In this document: in pieces, positions 30,151-38,331 of the stretch | How the letters are laid out: each line of letters starts with the position of its first letter | Numbering within the stretch: the first letter of the stretch is position 1 | Source: Actinomadura madurae | Lineage (GTDB): Bacteria; Actinomycetota; Actinomycetes; Streptosporangiales; Streptosporangiaceae | Direction: 5' to 3' | NCBI RefSeq assembly: GCF_900115095.1 | Contig: NZ_FOVH01000011.1 | Span: 297,524-361,523 of the forward strand | Length of the DNA: 64,000 nt | Program-made: the position numbers and the translations under genes | Notes under the pieces: model-generated | What the model saw: the letters and a program-made list of their open reading frames with translations, nothing else | What the model was told of the DNA's origin: nothing | Database searches by the model: none

Positions 30151-31419
30151 TTACGGGTCCTCGGCGGGCTTCTCGCCTGCGGGGACGCGGAGGAGGAGCA
30201 GGCCGGCGAGGGCGCCTGCGAACTGGAAGGCGGCTATGCCGAGCACCAGGCCGATGGGGCCGACCGCGTCGGCGAACGCGGCGGTGAGGGCGGCGCCGAG
30301 GGCGGACGCGCCGATCTTGAGGCTGCCGCCCGTCGTGTTGACCTGGCCGAGCCGGTCGGGCGGGGACTCGCGCTGGCGGAGCATGAGCGTGGCCGCGAAC
30401 ACCGGTCCCTCGGAGACGCCCGCCGCGACGAACGCCGCGGTCGCCCAGGGCAGGGACGGCGTCACGGCGAGGGCGGCCAGGGACGCGCCGAACGCGACGA
30501 GCCCGGCGATCATGACCGGTTCGGCGTGCTTCGGGGTGAGCCAGCGGCTGGACGCGAGCGACCCGATCAGCGAGCCGACCGCCATCGCCACCAGCAGCCG
30601 GCCGCCCGCGCTGGGCGGGCCGCCGATGTGCTCGGCCAGCAGCACCGCCGTGACCGCGACCCCGCCGAAGCCCATCCACGCGAGCGTCGTCGCCACCGTC
30701 AGCGCCCGCAGCACCCGGCCCCCGGCCAGCACCACCAGCCCGCCCGTGATCACCGAGAGCGTCCCCGCCGCGCGCGGCCCGGCCTTGGCGCCGACGGCCG
30801 CGGCGCCCGTGGCGGCGGTGGCCTCGGCCGGGAGGGCGCCGGCCGCGCCCGCGGAGGGGCCCGGGAACGGGAGCAGCGGGAGGGTCAGGAGGCCGAGGAG
30901 GCCGACGGCCACGACCGCGGTGCCGGCGTACTCGCCTCCGGCCAGCGCGGCCACCCCGGCGGCCAGCCCCGGACCCGCGATCCCGGCGAGGTTGTAGCTG
31001 GACGCCTCCAGGCCGTAGGCGCGCGAGAGCCGTCCGGCCGGGACGAACCGGGGCAGCAGGCTGGTGAGCGCGACGACGATCGGCTCGGTGCAGCCGATCA
31101 CGGCGGCGATCAGCAGCGCCAGGGCGAGCGGCGACCGGCCCGCCGTCAGCAGCAAGGCGGCGGTCGCGACGGCGTAGCAGGCGGCGAGGGCGACGGCGGC
31201 GCGGCGGGGCCGCCCCACCCGGTCCAGCGCGTCGCCGATGACCGGGCCGCTGAGGACGTACGGCAGCGTCATCGCGGTCTGCAGGTAGCCGGCGGTGGCG
31301 GCGTTCCCGGTCCGCGCCTCGACGGTCAGGACCAGCGCGGTCGCGACGCCCTCCGCGGACACGCGCAGCATCGTGGCCGACGTGAGGTGGAGCGGCAGGG
31401 CCGCGGATCTGCCGATCAC
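30151..31419 (-). CDS. MFS transporter
   Basis: 422 aa from GTG 31419. About twelve hydrophobic segments form two halves, with a long Ala-rich cytoplasmic loop near the middle (GPSAGAAGALPAEATAATGAAAVGAKAGPR, written here in summary of residues about 190-220). The intracellular loop motif GDALDRVGRPRRAAV between helices 2 and 3 is MFS motif A. The substrate is unknown; it resembles enterobactin/macrolide-type exporters. It is divergent from arcA across a 52-bp gap and convergent with nothing identifiable. Confidence 0.88.
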   Translation of the reverse strand: MIGRSAALPLHLTSATMLRVSAEGVATALVLTVEARTGNAATAGYLQTAMTLPYVLSGPVIGDALDRVGRPRRAAVALAACYAVATAALLLTAGRSPLALALLIAAVIGCTEPIVVALTSLLPRFVPAGRLSRAYGLEASSYNLAGIAGPGLAAGVAALAGGEYAGTAVVAVGLLGLLTLPLLPFPGPSAGAAGALPAEATAATGAAAVGAKAGPRAAGTLSVITGGLVVLAGGRVLRALTVATTLAWMGFGGVAVTAVLLAEHIGGPPSAGGRLLVAMAVGSLIGSLASSRWLTPKHAEPVMIAGLVAFGASLAALAVTPSLPWATAAFVAAGVSEGPVFAATLMLRQRESPPDRLGQVNTTGGSLKIGASALGAALTAAFADAVGPIGLVLGIAAFQFAGALAGLLLLRVPAGEKPAEDP

Positions 31420-31458
31420 CTAGGCATGGTGGCACAGCGGGTGCGGGCGCTCGCCGCC

Positions 31459-31464
31459 TAGACT
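31459..31464 (+). promoter_or_regulatory. Leaderless -10 (TAGACT) for arcA
   Basis: TAGACT, 7 nt, then the GTG start of arcA at 31472; no Shine-Dalgarno fits. Confidence 0.6.
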
Positions 31465-31471
31465 TCGGAAG

Positions 31472-32680
31472 GTGACGGCAGCGAAGACGCACGAGCACCG
31501 GGTCACCAGCGAGGTCGGACGGTTGCGGACCGTCCTGCTGCATCGTCCGGGCGCGGAGCTGAAGCGGCTCACTCCGCGCAACAGCGACAAGCTGCTGTTC
31601 GACGCGATCCCGTGGGCGGGCCGCGCGCAGGAGGAGCACGACGCGTTCGCCGAGGCGCTGCGGTCGCGCGGCGTCGAGGTCCTGTACGTGACGGAGCTGC
31701 TGCAGGACGCGCTGGAGTACGGGGCCGCCCGGGAGCAGGCGATCGCGGACGCCGTCGTCGACCTGCGCCTCGGCGACCAGCTCCGCCGCGTCGTCGCGGA
31801 CCACCTGCGCGGCCTCGACCCGGAGGACCTCGCGCACACGCTGATCGCCGGGCTCGCGCACGAGGAGCTGAAGGCCGGGCACGGCCTGGTCTACCGGCTG
31901 ATGGACACGCAGGACTTCATCATCGACCCGCTGCCGGGCCTGCTGTTCACGCGCGACAACAGCACCTGGATCGGCGACCGCGTGGCGGTGACGAGCCTCG
32001 CGATGGAGGCCCGCCGGCGCGAGTCGGCCCTGACCGGCCTCGTCTACGCGCACCATCCGCGGTTCGCGGGGGTGGAGCCGGTGTACACGCCGTCCCTCGA
32101 ACATCTGGAGGGCGGGGACGTCCTGCTCCTCTGTCCGGGGGTGATCGCCGTGGGCACCGGGGAGCGCACGACGCCGGCGGGCGTGGAGCGGCTGGCCCGC
32201 CAGGTGATCGGCGCCGGTCTCGCCCACACCGTCCTGGCGGTGCCGATCGCGCAGGAGCGCGCCACCATGCACCTCGACACCGTCTGCACGATGGTCGACG
32301 TGGACACGGTCGTCATGTACCCGCCGGTGGCGCACTCCCTGACGGCCCACACGGTCACCCTGATGGACGGCGACCTGCGCGTGACCGAGCCGCGTCCCTT
32401 CCTGGACGCCGCGGCGGAGGCGATGGGCCTGGACCGCCTGAAGGTCATCGACACGGGCCTGGACCCCGTGACCGCCGAGCGCGAGCAATGGGACGACGGC
32501 AACAACACCCTCGCCGTCGCTCCCCGCCTGTGCGTCGCCTACGAACGCAACATCGAGACGAACGCCCAACTGGAGGCGTCCGGTATCGAGGTCATCAGGA
32601 TCAGCGGCAGCGAGCTGGGTACCGGGAGGGGCGGTCCGCGCTGCATGTCGTGCCCGATCCTCCGCGACACACCGGCCTGA
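31472..32680 (+). CDS. arcA: Arginine deiminase
   Basis: 402 aa. It hydrolyses L-arginine to citrulline and ammonia. Guanidino-modifying-enzyme motifs are visible: FTRDNSTWIG, LEGGDVLLL (catalytic Asp region), MHLDTVCTM (catalytic His) and the C-terminal nucleophile Cys in GPRCMSCPI. Length matches the family. No arcB, arcC or arginine transporter is adjacent, so a full ATP-yielding deiminase pathway is not encoded here. Standalone arcA is common in actinobacteria and may serve acid or nitrogen stress. A strong terminator follows. Confidence 0.95.
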   Translation: MTAAKTHEHRVTSEVGRLRTVLLHRPGAELKRLTPRNSDKLLFDAIPWAGRAQEEHDAFAEALRSRGVEVLYVTELLQDALEYGAAREQAIADAVVDLRLGDQLRRVVADHLRGLDPEDLAHTLIAGLAHEELKAGHGLVYRLMDTQDFIIDPLPGLLFTRDNSTWIGDRVAVTSLAMEARRRESALTGLVYAHHPRFAGVEPVYTPSLEHLEGGDVLLLCPGVIAVGTGERTTPAGVERLARQVIGAGLAHTVLAVPIAQERATMHLDTVCTMVDVDTVVMYPPVAHSLTAHTVTLMDGDLRVTEPRPFLDAAAEAMGLDRLKVIDTGLDPVTAEREQWDDGNNTLAVAPRLCVAYERNIETNAQLEASGIEVIRISGSELGTGRGGPRCMSCPILRDTPA

Positions 32681-32702
32681 CCGGGGGCGAAGGGGGCTTT
32701 GC

Positions 32703-32749
32703 GTTCTTCCCGGTGTGCGAGCCGCAGGGCATCGCACACCGGAAAGAAC
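32703..32749 (+). terminator. Terminator after arcA
   Basis: An 18-bp stem (GTTCTTCCCGGTGTGCGA against TCGCACACCGGAAAGAAC, one mismatch) with an 11-nt loop lies 23 bp after the stop. Confidence 0.85.
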
Positions 32750-32849
32750 CACTCAACGCCGGGGCGGTGTCGACGGGGGCACGACAGCGCCGCGAGCGTT
32801 GGTGAGGACCATACAAGGTCGGGCGGGGTTCCTTCCAGGCAGGGTCGCT

Positions 32850-33398
32850 CTATGCCGGATATGCCCTACTTGGAGCTACTTCATTCCTCGAATCGGTGCC
32901 GAGGTCGTCGTTCGGGTCGTCCAGGAGATCCGGGAAAGCGGAGAGATCGGGCATGGCGGAGTGGCTGCCCGCGGGGGCGGCGGACACACCGTGCGCGTCC
33001 GGCGACCTCGGGGCCCGCAGCACGGCCCAGACCGTGGTGGAGCCGTCCTCGTGACGCACCCCCCACCCTTCGGACAGGGCCTCGACAATGCCGAGACCGC
33101 GCCCGCCGAGCGAGGACAGGGTGCCCGGACCCCGGCGCGGCTCGGTCATCGCGCCGCCGTCGCTGACCTCCAGTTCGAGCAGGTCACCGCGGCGCAGCCA
33201 GCAGACCCTGACCTGGCCGGACGGCAGCGGGCGGGCGTGCCGGAGGGCATTGCTGATCAGCTCGCTGACGATGACGCTGGCGTCGTCGACGATGGACTCG
33301 TAGACCCCCGAGTCGGCCAGCTCCGAGCTGAGGCGCTTACGGGCGACCGCGACGCTGGACGGCGCGTGCGGCAGCAGTACGACGCTCGATGCCCTCAC
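32850..33398 (-). CDS. RsbW/SpoIIAB-like ATP-binding anti-sigma kinase
   Basis: 182 aa from GTG 33398; the start is not firmly decided. The HATPase_c-type domain contains the N-box VIVSELISNALRHARP, G1-like LEVSDGGAM and G2-like SSLGGRGLGIVEALSEGWGV. About 50 residues of low-complexity acidic C-terminus follow. Such proteins phosphorylate STAS antagonists and bind sigma factors. No sigma or STAS gene adjoins it; the STAS antagonist at 19912-20247 is a candidate partner by inference only. Cytosolic. Confidence 0.88.
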   Translation of the reverse strand: MRASSVVLLPHAPSSVAVARKRLSSELADSGVYESIVDDASVIVSELISNALRHARPLPSGQVRVCWLRRGDLLELEVSDGGAMTEPRRGPGTLSSLGGRGLGIVEALSEGWGVRHEDGSTTVWAVLRAPRSPDAHGVSAAPAGSHSAMPDLSAFPDLLDDPNDDLGTDSRNEVAPSRAYPA

Positions 33399-33766
33399 CT
33401 CCCCGTGGTTCCGTTCACTCGGACGCGGCCCGTCGTCGCTCTCCCGATACGACCGAAATGCCCTGTTGGCCCTGTCCGGAAACCCGGGCGCCTCGGCTCA
33501 CCACCTGCACAACGAGTCACCGGCCATCCGGTCACGGTGATCACCCCCGGATCGGACCTTCGTCACCAACGGCAACCATCCATGGATCTATCCAGCCAAC
33601 GGCGGACTTACTCCTCACGCACACGTTTCGTCCGTCACACCCCGAAGACACCGCACTTTCCCGCACCAGGCCAGCCTGCCATCCGCCGAGACCGCCGAAA
33701 GCCCTGGTCACGCCGGTCTCACCGGGCCGCCCGGGACGGAGTGTCCTTACGGTAAGTAACCGCCGC
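33399..33766. other. 368-bp intergenic stretch without a recognised gene
   Basis: This lies between the RsbW-like kinase start and the histidine kinase stop, both on the minus strand. I see no ORF with plausible protein character. Short palindromic pieces such as ACCGGCCATCCGGT occur, but no clear promoter hexamer pair or terminator. It presumably holds the promoter of the RsbW-like gene. Confidence 0.4.
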
Positions 33767-35767
33767 TCACCCCGCGGCGCGCAGGACGAGGCGCATGCAC
33801 GTGCCCTCGCCCGCACGCGCGCCACCTGCGGGTCCACGCCGCTCCGTGACCGGGAGCAGCCGGGTGGCGCGGTCCAATTCGGGCGGCTCGGCGCCGCCCG
33901 TCCCGTTGATCGCGCCGTGCCCGGATTCAGTGTGAGATGCCTCACGTCCGGCCGGATGGGCGGAGATCGTGCCGCCCTGCGCCTCCGTCAGCCGCCGGAC
34001 GATGTACAGCCCGAGCCCGATCCCGCCGAACCGGCGGCGGTCCCCCGCGTCCCCCTGGACGAACCGCTCGAAGATCCGCTCGTGGTCGCCGTCCGGGATG
34101 CCGATCCCCTCGTCGGTCACGGTGACGACGATGCGGGAGCCCTCGCGGCGGGCGCGGACGCTGACCGTCCCGCCGTCCGGGGAGTACTTGAACGCGTTCT
34201 CCAGCAGCTGCCCGAGGACGATGTCGGTCGCCATCGCGTCCCCCCGGCAGGGCGGCAGGCCCGGCTCGACGTCCAGCTCGACCCGGTGCAGCGGCGACAG
34301 GGACCGGAACCCGGCCACCACGCCCTCCAGCACCCGGGTCAGGTCGAACGCCTCGATCGTCACGGCCAGCTCGTCGGCGCCCGCGCGGGAGCCGAGCAGG
34401 AGATGCTCGACCAGGCGCCCGAGGGACTGGGCGCGCTCGGCGATGGTGGCGACGGCGGCGCGGCGGTCGCCGTCGGCCATCTCGTCCCACCGGTTGACCA
34501 GCGTGGACGCGAACCCCTGCACGACCGTGATCGGGGTGCGCAGCTCGTGGCTGGTGGTGGCGAGGAACAGGTCCTTCGCCTCCTCCAGCGCCTTGGCCTC
34601 GGACACGTCACGGAAGTCGACGACCAGCTCGCCGGTCTCCTCGATCTCGGCGGCCAGCACGTTCAGCCAGGTGCCCGACTCCAGCCGGAACGTCAGCATC
34701 TCGCCGAGGGCCGGCATGTCGAACGGCAGCGGGCGCCCGATCGCCTCCTCCGGCGGGATGCCGGTCAGGGTGTGCGCGGCGGGGTTCCAGTGCCGGACGA
34801 CGAGGTCGTGGTCGAGCACGGCGATGCCGTCCGCGCTGGAGTCGATCACCGCGCGCTCGTGCGCCCGCTGCCGGACGACCTCCGCGTAGGCGACGGCGTT
34901 GCCGACCGCGACCCCGGCGTGCCCGGCGAGCAGTTCCAGCAGCTCCAGCTCGGTGTGCCCGACCTTGCGCCCGGAGAACAGCGCGTACAGCGCGCCGTAG
35001 GGCCGGTTCTGCAGGTAGGAGAGCCCGAGCGCGATCGTGTGCAGGCCGGGCAGCTCCGACCAGATCAGGTCGCCGAGGCGCCGCTCGCCCGTCGCCAGCT
35101 TGACGGTCTTGCCCGACCGCAGCAGCTCCCCGACGAGGCTCGGCCGCAGCTCGGCGGACCGCCCGCGCATCCGCTCCGGCAGCCCGGACATGCTGACCAG
35201 CCGCAGCCGGTCGCCCTCGATCCGGACGAACCCGCCCGCGTCGGCCCCGGTCAGCTCGATCAGCGCGGCGGTGATCCGGTCGAGCACGATGCCGAGGTCG
35301 AGCTCGGCGTTGAGGTCGGCGACGATGTCGTTGAGCCGCCGGACCAGCCGCGCCCGCTCGGTCATGCGGTGCTGGACGATCTCGTCGTCCTCGACCGGGT
35401 GGTACACCCCGACCCAGCCGAGCAGCGTCCCGTCCGGGTCTTTCAGCAGGCTGGTGTCGATGCGCACGTCGATGAGGCGCCCGTCGCGGTGGAACCGGCG
35501 GGTCGCGATCGAGATCTGCCCGCCGTCGCCGGCCCGGCGGGTGAGGAGCCGTTCCTGGACGGCGTTGTGCTCGGCCTTCAGCTCGTCCGGGACGATCGGC
35601 GGGACGCGCCCGACCATGTCCGCGGCGCTCCAGCCGAACATGCGCTCGGCGGCCGGGTTCCACACCGTGACGCGGTGCCGCCGGTCCACGGCTACGATCG
35701 CGTCGGCGGCGCTCTCGATGACCGCGCGCGCGATGGGATCGTGGACGTGCTCGTACACGTCTGTCAT
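33767..35767 (-). CDS. PAS-GAF-PAS hybrid sensor histidine kinase
   Basis: 666 aa from ATG 35767. Domains in order: PAS (about 10-125, VIESAADAIVAVDRRHRVTVWNPAAERMFGW), GAF (about 145-305, LDLGIVLDRITAALIELTGADAGGFV), PAS (about 315-415, ERAVIDSSADGIAVLDHDLVVRHWNPAA), HisKA with ATTSHELRTPITVVQGF, and HATPase_c with QLLENAFKYSPDG, VTDEGIGIPDGDHERIFERF and FGGIGLGLYIVRRL. No transmembrane helix is seen, so it senses a cytosolic signal. No response regulator adjoins it, so it is an orphan. The C-terminal tail beyond the kinase is low complexity. Confidence 0.93.
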   Translation of the reverse strand: MTDVYEHVHDPIARAVIESAADAIVAVDRRHRVTVWNPAAERMFGWSAADMVGRVPPIVPDELKAEHNAVQERLLTRRAGDGGQISIATRRFHRDGRLIDVRIDTSLLKDPDGTLLGWVGVYHPVEDDEIVQHRMTERARLVRRLNDIVADLNAELDLGIVLDRITAALIELTGADAGGFVRIEGDRLRLVSMSGLPERMRGRSAELRPSLVGELLRSGKTVKLATGERRLGDLIWSELPGLHTIALGLSYLQNRPYGALYALFSGRKVGHTELELLELLAGHAGVAVGNAVAYAEVVRQRAHERAVIDSSADGIAVLDHDLVVRHWNPAAHTLTGIPPEEAIGRPLPFDMPALGEMLTFRLESGTWLNVLAAEIEETGELVVDFRDVSEAKALEEAKDLFLATTSHELRTPITVVQGFASTLVNRWDEMADGDRRAAVATIAERAQSLGRLVEHLLLGSRAGADELAVTIEAFDLTRVLEGVVAGFRSLSPLHRVELDVEPGLPPCRGDAMATDIVLGQLLENAFKYSPDGGTVSVRARREGSRIVVTVTDEGIGIPDGDHERIFERFVQGDAGDRRRFGGIGLGLYIVRRLTEAQGGTISAHPAGREASHTESGHGAINGTGGAEPPELDRATRLLPVTERRGPAGGARAGEGTCMRLVLRAAG

Positions 35768-35844
35768 CGTGCCACCGGACTCCGGCCCGACGCCGGGCAA
35801 CTTGCGCCGAAAGTTTCTTCGGCGCCCCTCCACACACGCAAACC

Positions 35845-37191
35845 TTACCGTTTGGTAAGCCTGCCGATGAGAAGGGCCGCGAGCCCGGCGACCAGGAACG
35901 ACAGCAGGGAAGCGCTCATCCAGCTCTGCGGCGTGAAGTGCAGCGCCTCCTGGACGTCCCGCCAGAGGCCGGCCCAGCGCTCGACCGTGCCGGGGTTGAT
36001 GAGCTGGTAGACGACGAACCCGGCCGCCCAAGCGGCGATCATGCCCCAGCGGGACGGCGCCGTGCGCGAGACGTCCCAGCCGCCCCGCGCCCGGCGGCCG
36101 AGGAAGAAGTCGGCGGCGAGGACGCCGAGCATCGGCACGAACACCGACCCGATCAGCGACAGGAAGCCCGCGTAGTCGCCGATGTCCAGGGCGAGCGCGA
36201 GGACGGTGATCCCGGCGCCGAGCCCGACGCTCAGCACCCGGCGGTCCGCGCGCGGGAACAGGTTCTGGATCGACACGGCCGTGGAGTAGGTGTCGGCGAA
36301 CGACTGGTCCGCCTCGCGCAGCACGAACACCGCGAAGAACACCACCCCGAGCGTGGCGCCCAGGAACGGGTCGAACACCTTGCTGGAGTCGCCCGCGACC
36401 AGGGCCAGCGCGAGCAGGCCCAGGACATAGGCGACGATCTGCGTGACGGAGTAGCCGACGGCCGCGGCGCCGAACGCCCCGCGCTCGGTCTTGGCGTGCC
36501 GGGTGTAGTCGGCGGCGACCGGCACCCAGGAGATCGACACCGCCAGCGCGGCGTCCGCGCCGATCCAGAAGCCGCCCCACGACCCCTGCGTCAGGTCGGG
36601 GATCGGCTCGCGGAGGAGCTGGACGTAGAAGTAGACGAGCGCGACCGCCACGGCGACCGTCACGTACCGGCGCAGCAGCCGCACCGAGCCGAGCGGCCAC
36701 ACCGTCAGCACCGTCGTGATCGCGCCGGCGGCGACGACGTAGCCCCAGCGGGGCACCCCGTCCCACAGCTCGCGGGCCGCGTCCGCGATGACGATCAGCT
36801 CGAACGTCCCCCAGCCGACCAGCTGGGCGATGTTGAGGACGGTCGGCGCGTACGACAGCTTCGCGCCGAACAGGCCGCGCAGCAGCACCATCGCGGGCTG
36901 GCCGGTGCGGGTGCCCGGGACGGCGGCGAGGCCGAGCATCAGCCCGCCGAGGATCGTGCCGGCGGCCATCGCGACGATGCCCGCCATGATCGAGATGGTG
37001 GGACGGCCGCCGGCGTCCGGCGCGAGGACGGTGTAGGCGCCGGAGAAGGCCAGGAGGCTGACGCCGAGGTTGGCCCAGAAGGCACTCTGGTCCCAGAATC
37101 CGAGGACCTTCGGTGCGGGTTCGTCGAGGGTGTAGGGGACCTCGTTCTGCGGACGCGCGCCATCGGAGCGCTTCTCGACGTCGGACGTCAC
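35845..37191 (-). CDS. cytX: NCS1-family permease, CytX-like thiamine-precursor (HMP) transporter
   Basis: 448 aa from GTG 37191. AGGGAG lies 8 nt upstream of this codon, while an earlier GTG at 37200 abuts the ribosome site. About twelve membrane helices and NCS1 signatures are present (LGVSLLAFSGAYTVLAP; WVPVAADYTRHAKTERG; DQSFADTYSTAVSIQN). A TPP riboswitch directly precedes the gene, so the substrate is most likely a thiamine pyrimidine precursor (hydroxymethylpyrimidine) rather than cytosine or allantoin. Thiamine diphosphate would shut expression down. TenA, encoded at 45791-46402, also acts in pyrimidine salvage. Confidence 0.9.
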   Translation of the reverse strand: MTSDVEKRSDGARPQNEVPYTLDEPAPKVLGFWDQSAFWANLGVSLLAFSGAYTVLAPDAGGRPTISIMAGIVAMAAGTILGGLMLGLAAVPGTRTGQPAMVLLRGLFGAKLSYAPTVLNIAQLVGWGTFELIVIADAARELWDGVPRWGYVVAAGAITTVLTVWPLGSVRLLRRYVTVAVAVALVYFYVQLLREPIPDLTQGSWGGFWIGADAALAVSISWVPVAADYTRHAKTERGAFGAAAVGYSVTQIVAYVLGLLALALVAGDSSKVFDPFLGATLGVVFFAVFVLREADQSFADTYSTAVSIQNLFPRADRRVLSVGLGAGITVLALALDIGDYAGFLSLIGSVFVPMLGVLAADFFLGRRARGGWDVSRTAPSRWGMIAAWAAGFVVYQLINPGTVERWAGLWRDVQEALHFTPQSWMSASLLSFLVAGLAALLIGRLTKR

Positions 37192-37200
37192 GGCACACAC

Positions 37201-37303
37201 TCCCTACGCCGGCATTACCCGGACAGGTTCATGCGGTCGGCGACGCCTGGAAGGCCGCCCTCTCAGCCCGGCTGTGGCCCGAGCTCCCGCGGGTTTCGGT
37301 CGG
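37201..37303 (-). ncRNA. TPP (THI-box) riboswitch
   Basis: The minus strand shows the conserved THI elements in order: GCGGGAGCTCGGG, CGGGCTGAGAGGG, GACCGCATGAACCTG, TCCGGGTAATGCCGGCG and TAGGGAG. These are the pyrimidine-sensor core (CTGAGA) and pyrophosphate-sensor helices of the class. The TAGGGAG end overlaps the ribosome-binding site of the NCS1 permease, which supports control of translation initiation on binding thiamine diphosphate. Confidence 0.95.
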
Positions 37304-37308
37304 CCCCG

Positions 37309-37314
37309 ATCGTA
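37309..37314 (-). promoter_or_regulatory. -10 element (TACGAT) for the riboswitch transcript
   Basis: TACGAT on the minus strand lies about 7 nt before the start of the riboswitch. Transcription would therefore begin at the aptamer's first helix. Confidence 0.5.
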
Positions 37315-37383
37315 CAACCCCCAACAACCGCCCAAAAGAGTGCATAGGGCTTTAATCGCGCGACCCGGCTCGGGCGCCGCGGA

Positions 37384-37719
37384 TCAGGCGACGTACGGCT
37401 GGCCGTTCCCGGAGCCCTCCATCGGGCGGCCCGCCTCGGCCCAGCCCTTCATGCCCCCGTCGACGTTCCTGGCCAGCCAGCCCGCCTGATTCAGCGCGAC
37501 CGTGACCTGCGCGGACCGCGCGCCGGAGCGGCAGATCACGTAGACCTCCCGGTCGCGCGGGATCTCCCCGGCGCGATCGCCGAGCTGCCCCATGGGGATG
37601 TGGACCGCCTCGGGCGCGTGACCAGCGTCCCATTCGTCCTGTTCACGCACGTCCACGAGGTAACCGTCCTGCGGGACGTCGGCGGCGACCACGGCCGGCA
37701 CGTCTTCCCCGAAATTCAT
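37384..37719 (-). CDS. Single-domain rhodanese-like protein
   Basis: 111 aa from ATG 37719, with GGGGG 5 nt upstream. The rhodanese fold has LVDVREQDEWDAGHAPEAVHIPMGQL. The active-site loop YVICRSGARSAQVTVAL has its Cys at about residue 63, and the domain ends GGMKGWAEAGRPM. The CRSGARS loop is that of sulfurtransferases of the PspE/GlpE type. It may move sulfane sulfur in the cytosol. Its position upstream of a thiamine transporter is suggestive, but it has its own transcript ending before the riboswitch. Confidence 0.93.
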   Translation of the reverse strand: MNFGEDVPAVVAADVPQDGYLVDVREQDEWDAGHAPEAVHIPMGQLGDRAGEIPRDREVYVICRSGARSAQVTVALNQAGWLARNVDGGMKGWAEAGRPMEGSGNGQPYVA

Positions 37720-37765
37720 CACACCCCCATGGAACCGCGCGAAGCCCCCCTGCGTCGAATCACGC

Positions 37766-38227
37766 ATGCGGTATCGGACGCTCCTTTTCGCGGCGCCCGG
37801 GCTGGCCACGCTCCTGTCTCTGGCCGCCTGCGGCGACGAACAGGCCAACGGAAACCCCGCCGACAAGCCTTCGGGCACGACGTCCGTGCAGCCGTCCGGC
37901 ACGCCGGCGGACACACTCACCGTGGAGGTCAAGGCCTCGAAGGAGGCACCCGCCAAGACCTGGAAGCTGACCTGCGACCCACCGGGTGGCACCCATCCCA
38001 AGGCCGCCGACGCCTGCGCGGCCCTCACCAAGGTCAAGGAACCCTTCAAGCCCGTCCCCGAGAACCAGATGTGCACCAAGATCTACGGCGGTCCGGAGAT
38101 CGCCACGGTCAAGGGCACCTGGCAGGGGAAGGAGATCGACACCCAGTTCACCCGCGCCGACGGCTGCCAGCTGCACCGCTGGACCGAGGTCGGCCCGCTC
38201 TTCGGCAGCGTGCCGAAGGTGCGCTGA
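37766..38227 (+). CDS. Subtilisin-inhibitor-like (SSI family) lipoprotein
   Basis: 153 aa. A signal peptide with lipobox LAAC (Cys near 22) is followed by a Ser/Thr/Pro-rich tether and an SSI domain: WKLTCDPPGGTHPKAADACAAL, PVPENQMCTKIYGGPEIATV, GTWQGKEIDTQFTRADGC (listed in separate pieces). Secreted Streptomyces subtilisin inhibitors share the same Cys pattern. In SSI the reactive-site P1 residue is two after the Cys (CPM in SSI); here the equivalent is C-T-K, so Lys at P1 predicts trypsin-like targets. It would be anchored on the outer membrane face to restrain proteases. Confidence 0.9.
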   Translation: MRYRTLLFAAPGLATLLSLAACGDEQANGNPADKPSGTTSVQPSGTPADTLTVEVKASKEAPAKTWKLTCDPPGGTHPKAADACAALTKVKEPFKPVPENQMCTKIYGGPEIATVKGTWQGKEIDTQFTRADGCQLHRWTEVGPLFGSVPKVR

Positions 38228-38278
38228 CACCACACATCCGCCGAACGAGCCATCCCCGTTCCGGTCTCGTTCACGAAC

Positions 38279-38312
38279 GATCAGGGTCCGGCCGTCCGGC
38301 CGGGCCCTGATC
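38279..38312. terminator. Bidirectional terminator between convergent genes
   Basis: GATCAGGGTCCGGCCG pairs with CGGCCGGGCCCTGATC (16 bp, one G-T) with a 2-nt loop. It lies between the SSI gene and the scramblase-like gene. Confidence 0.85.
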
Positions 38313-38331
38313 CGTTCTCGAACCGGTCGTT

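Noticed and set aside
31472..32680. Arginine deiminase energy operon
   Set aside because: No ornithine carbamoyltransferase, carbamate kinase or antiporter gene adjoins arcA.
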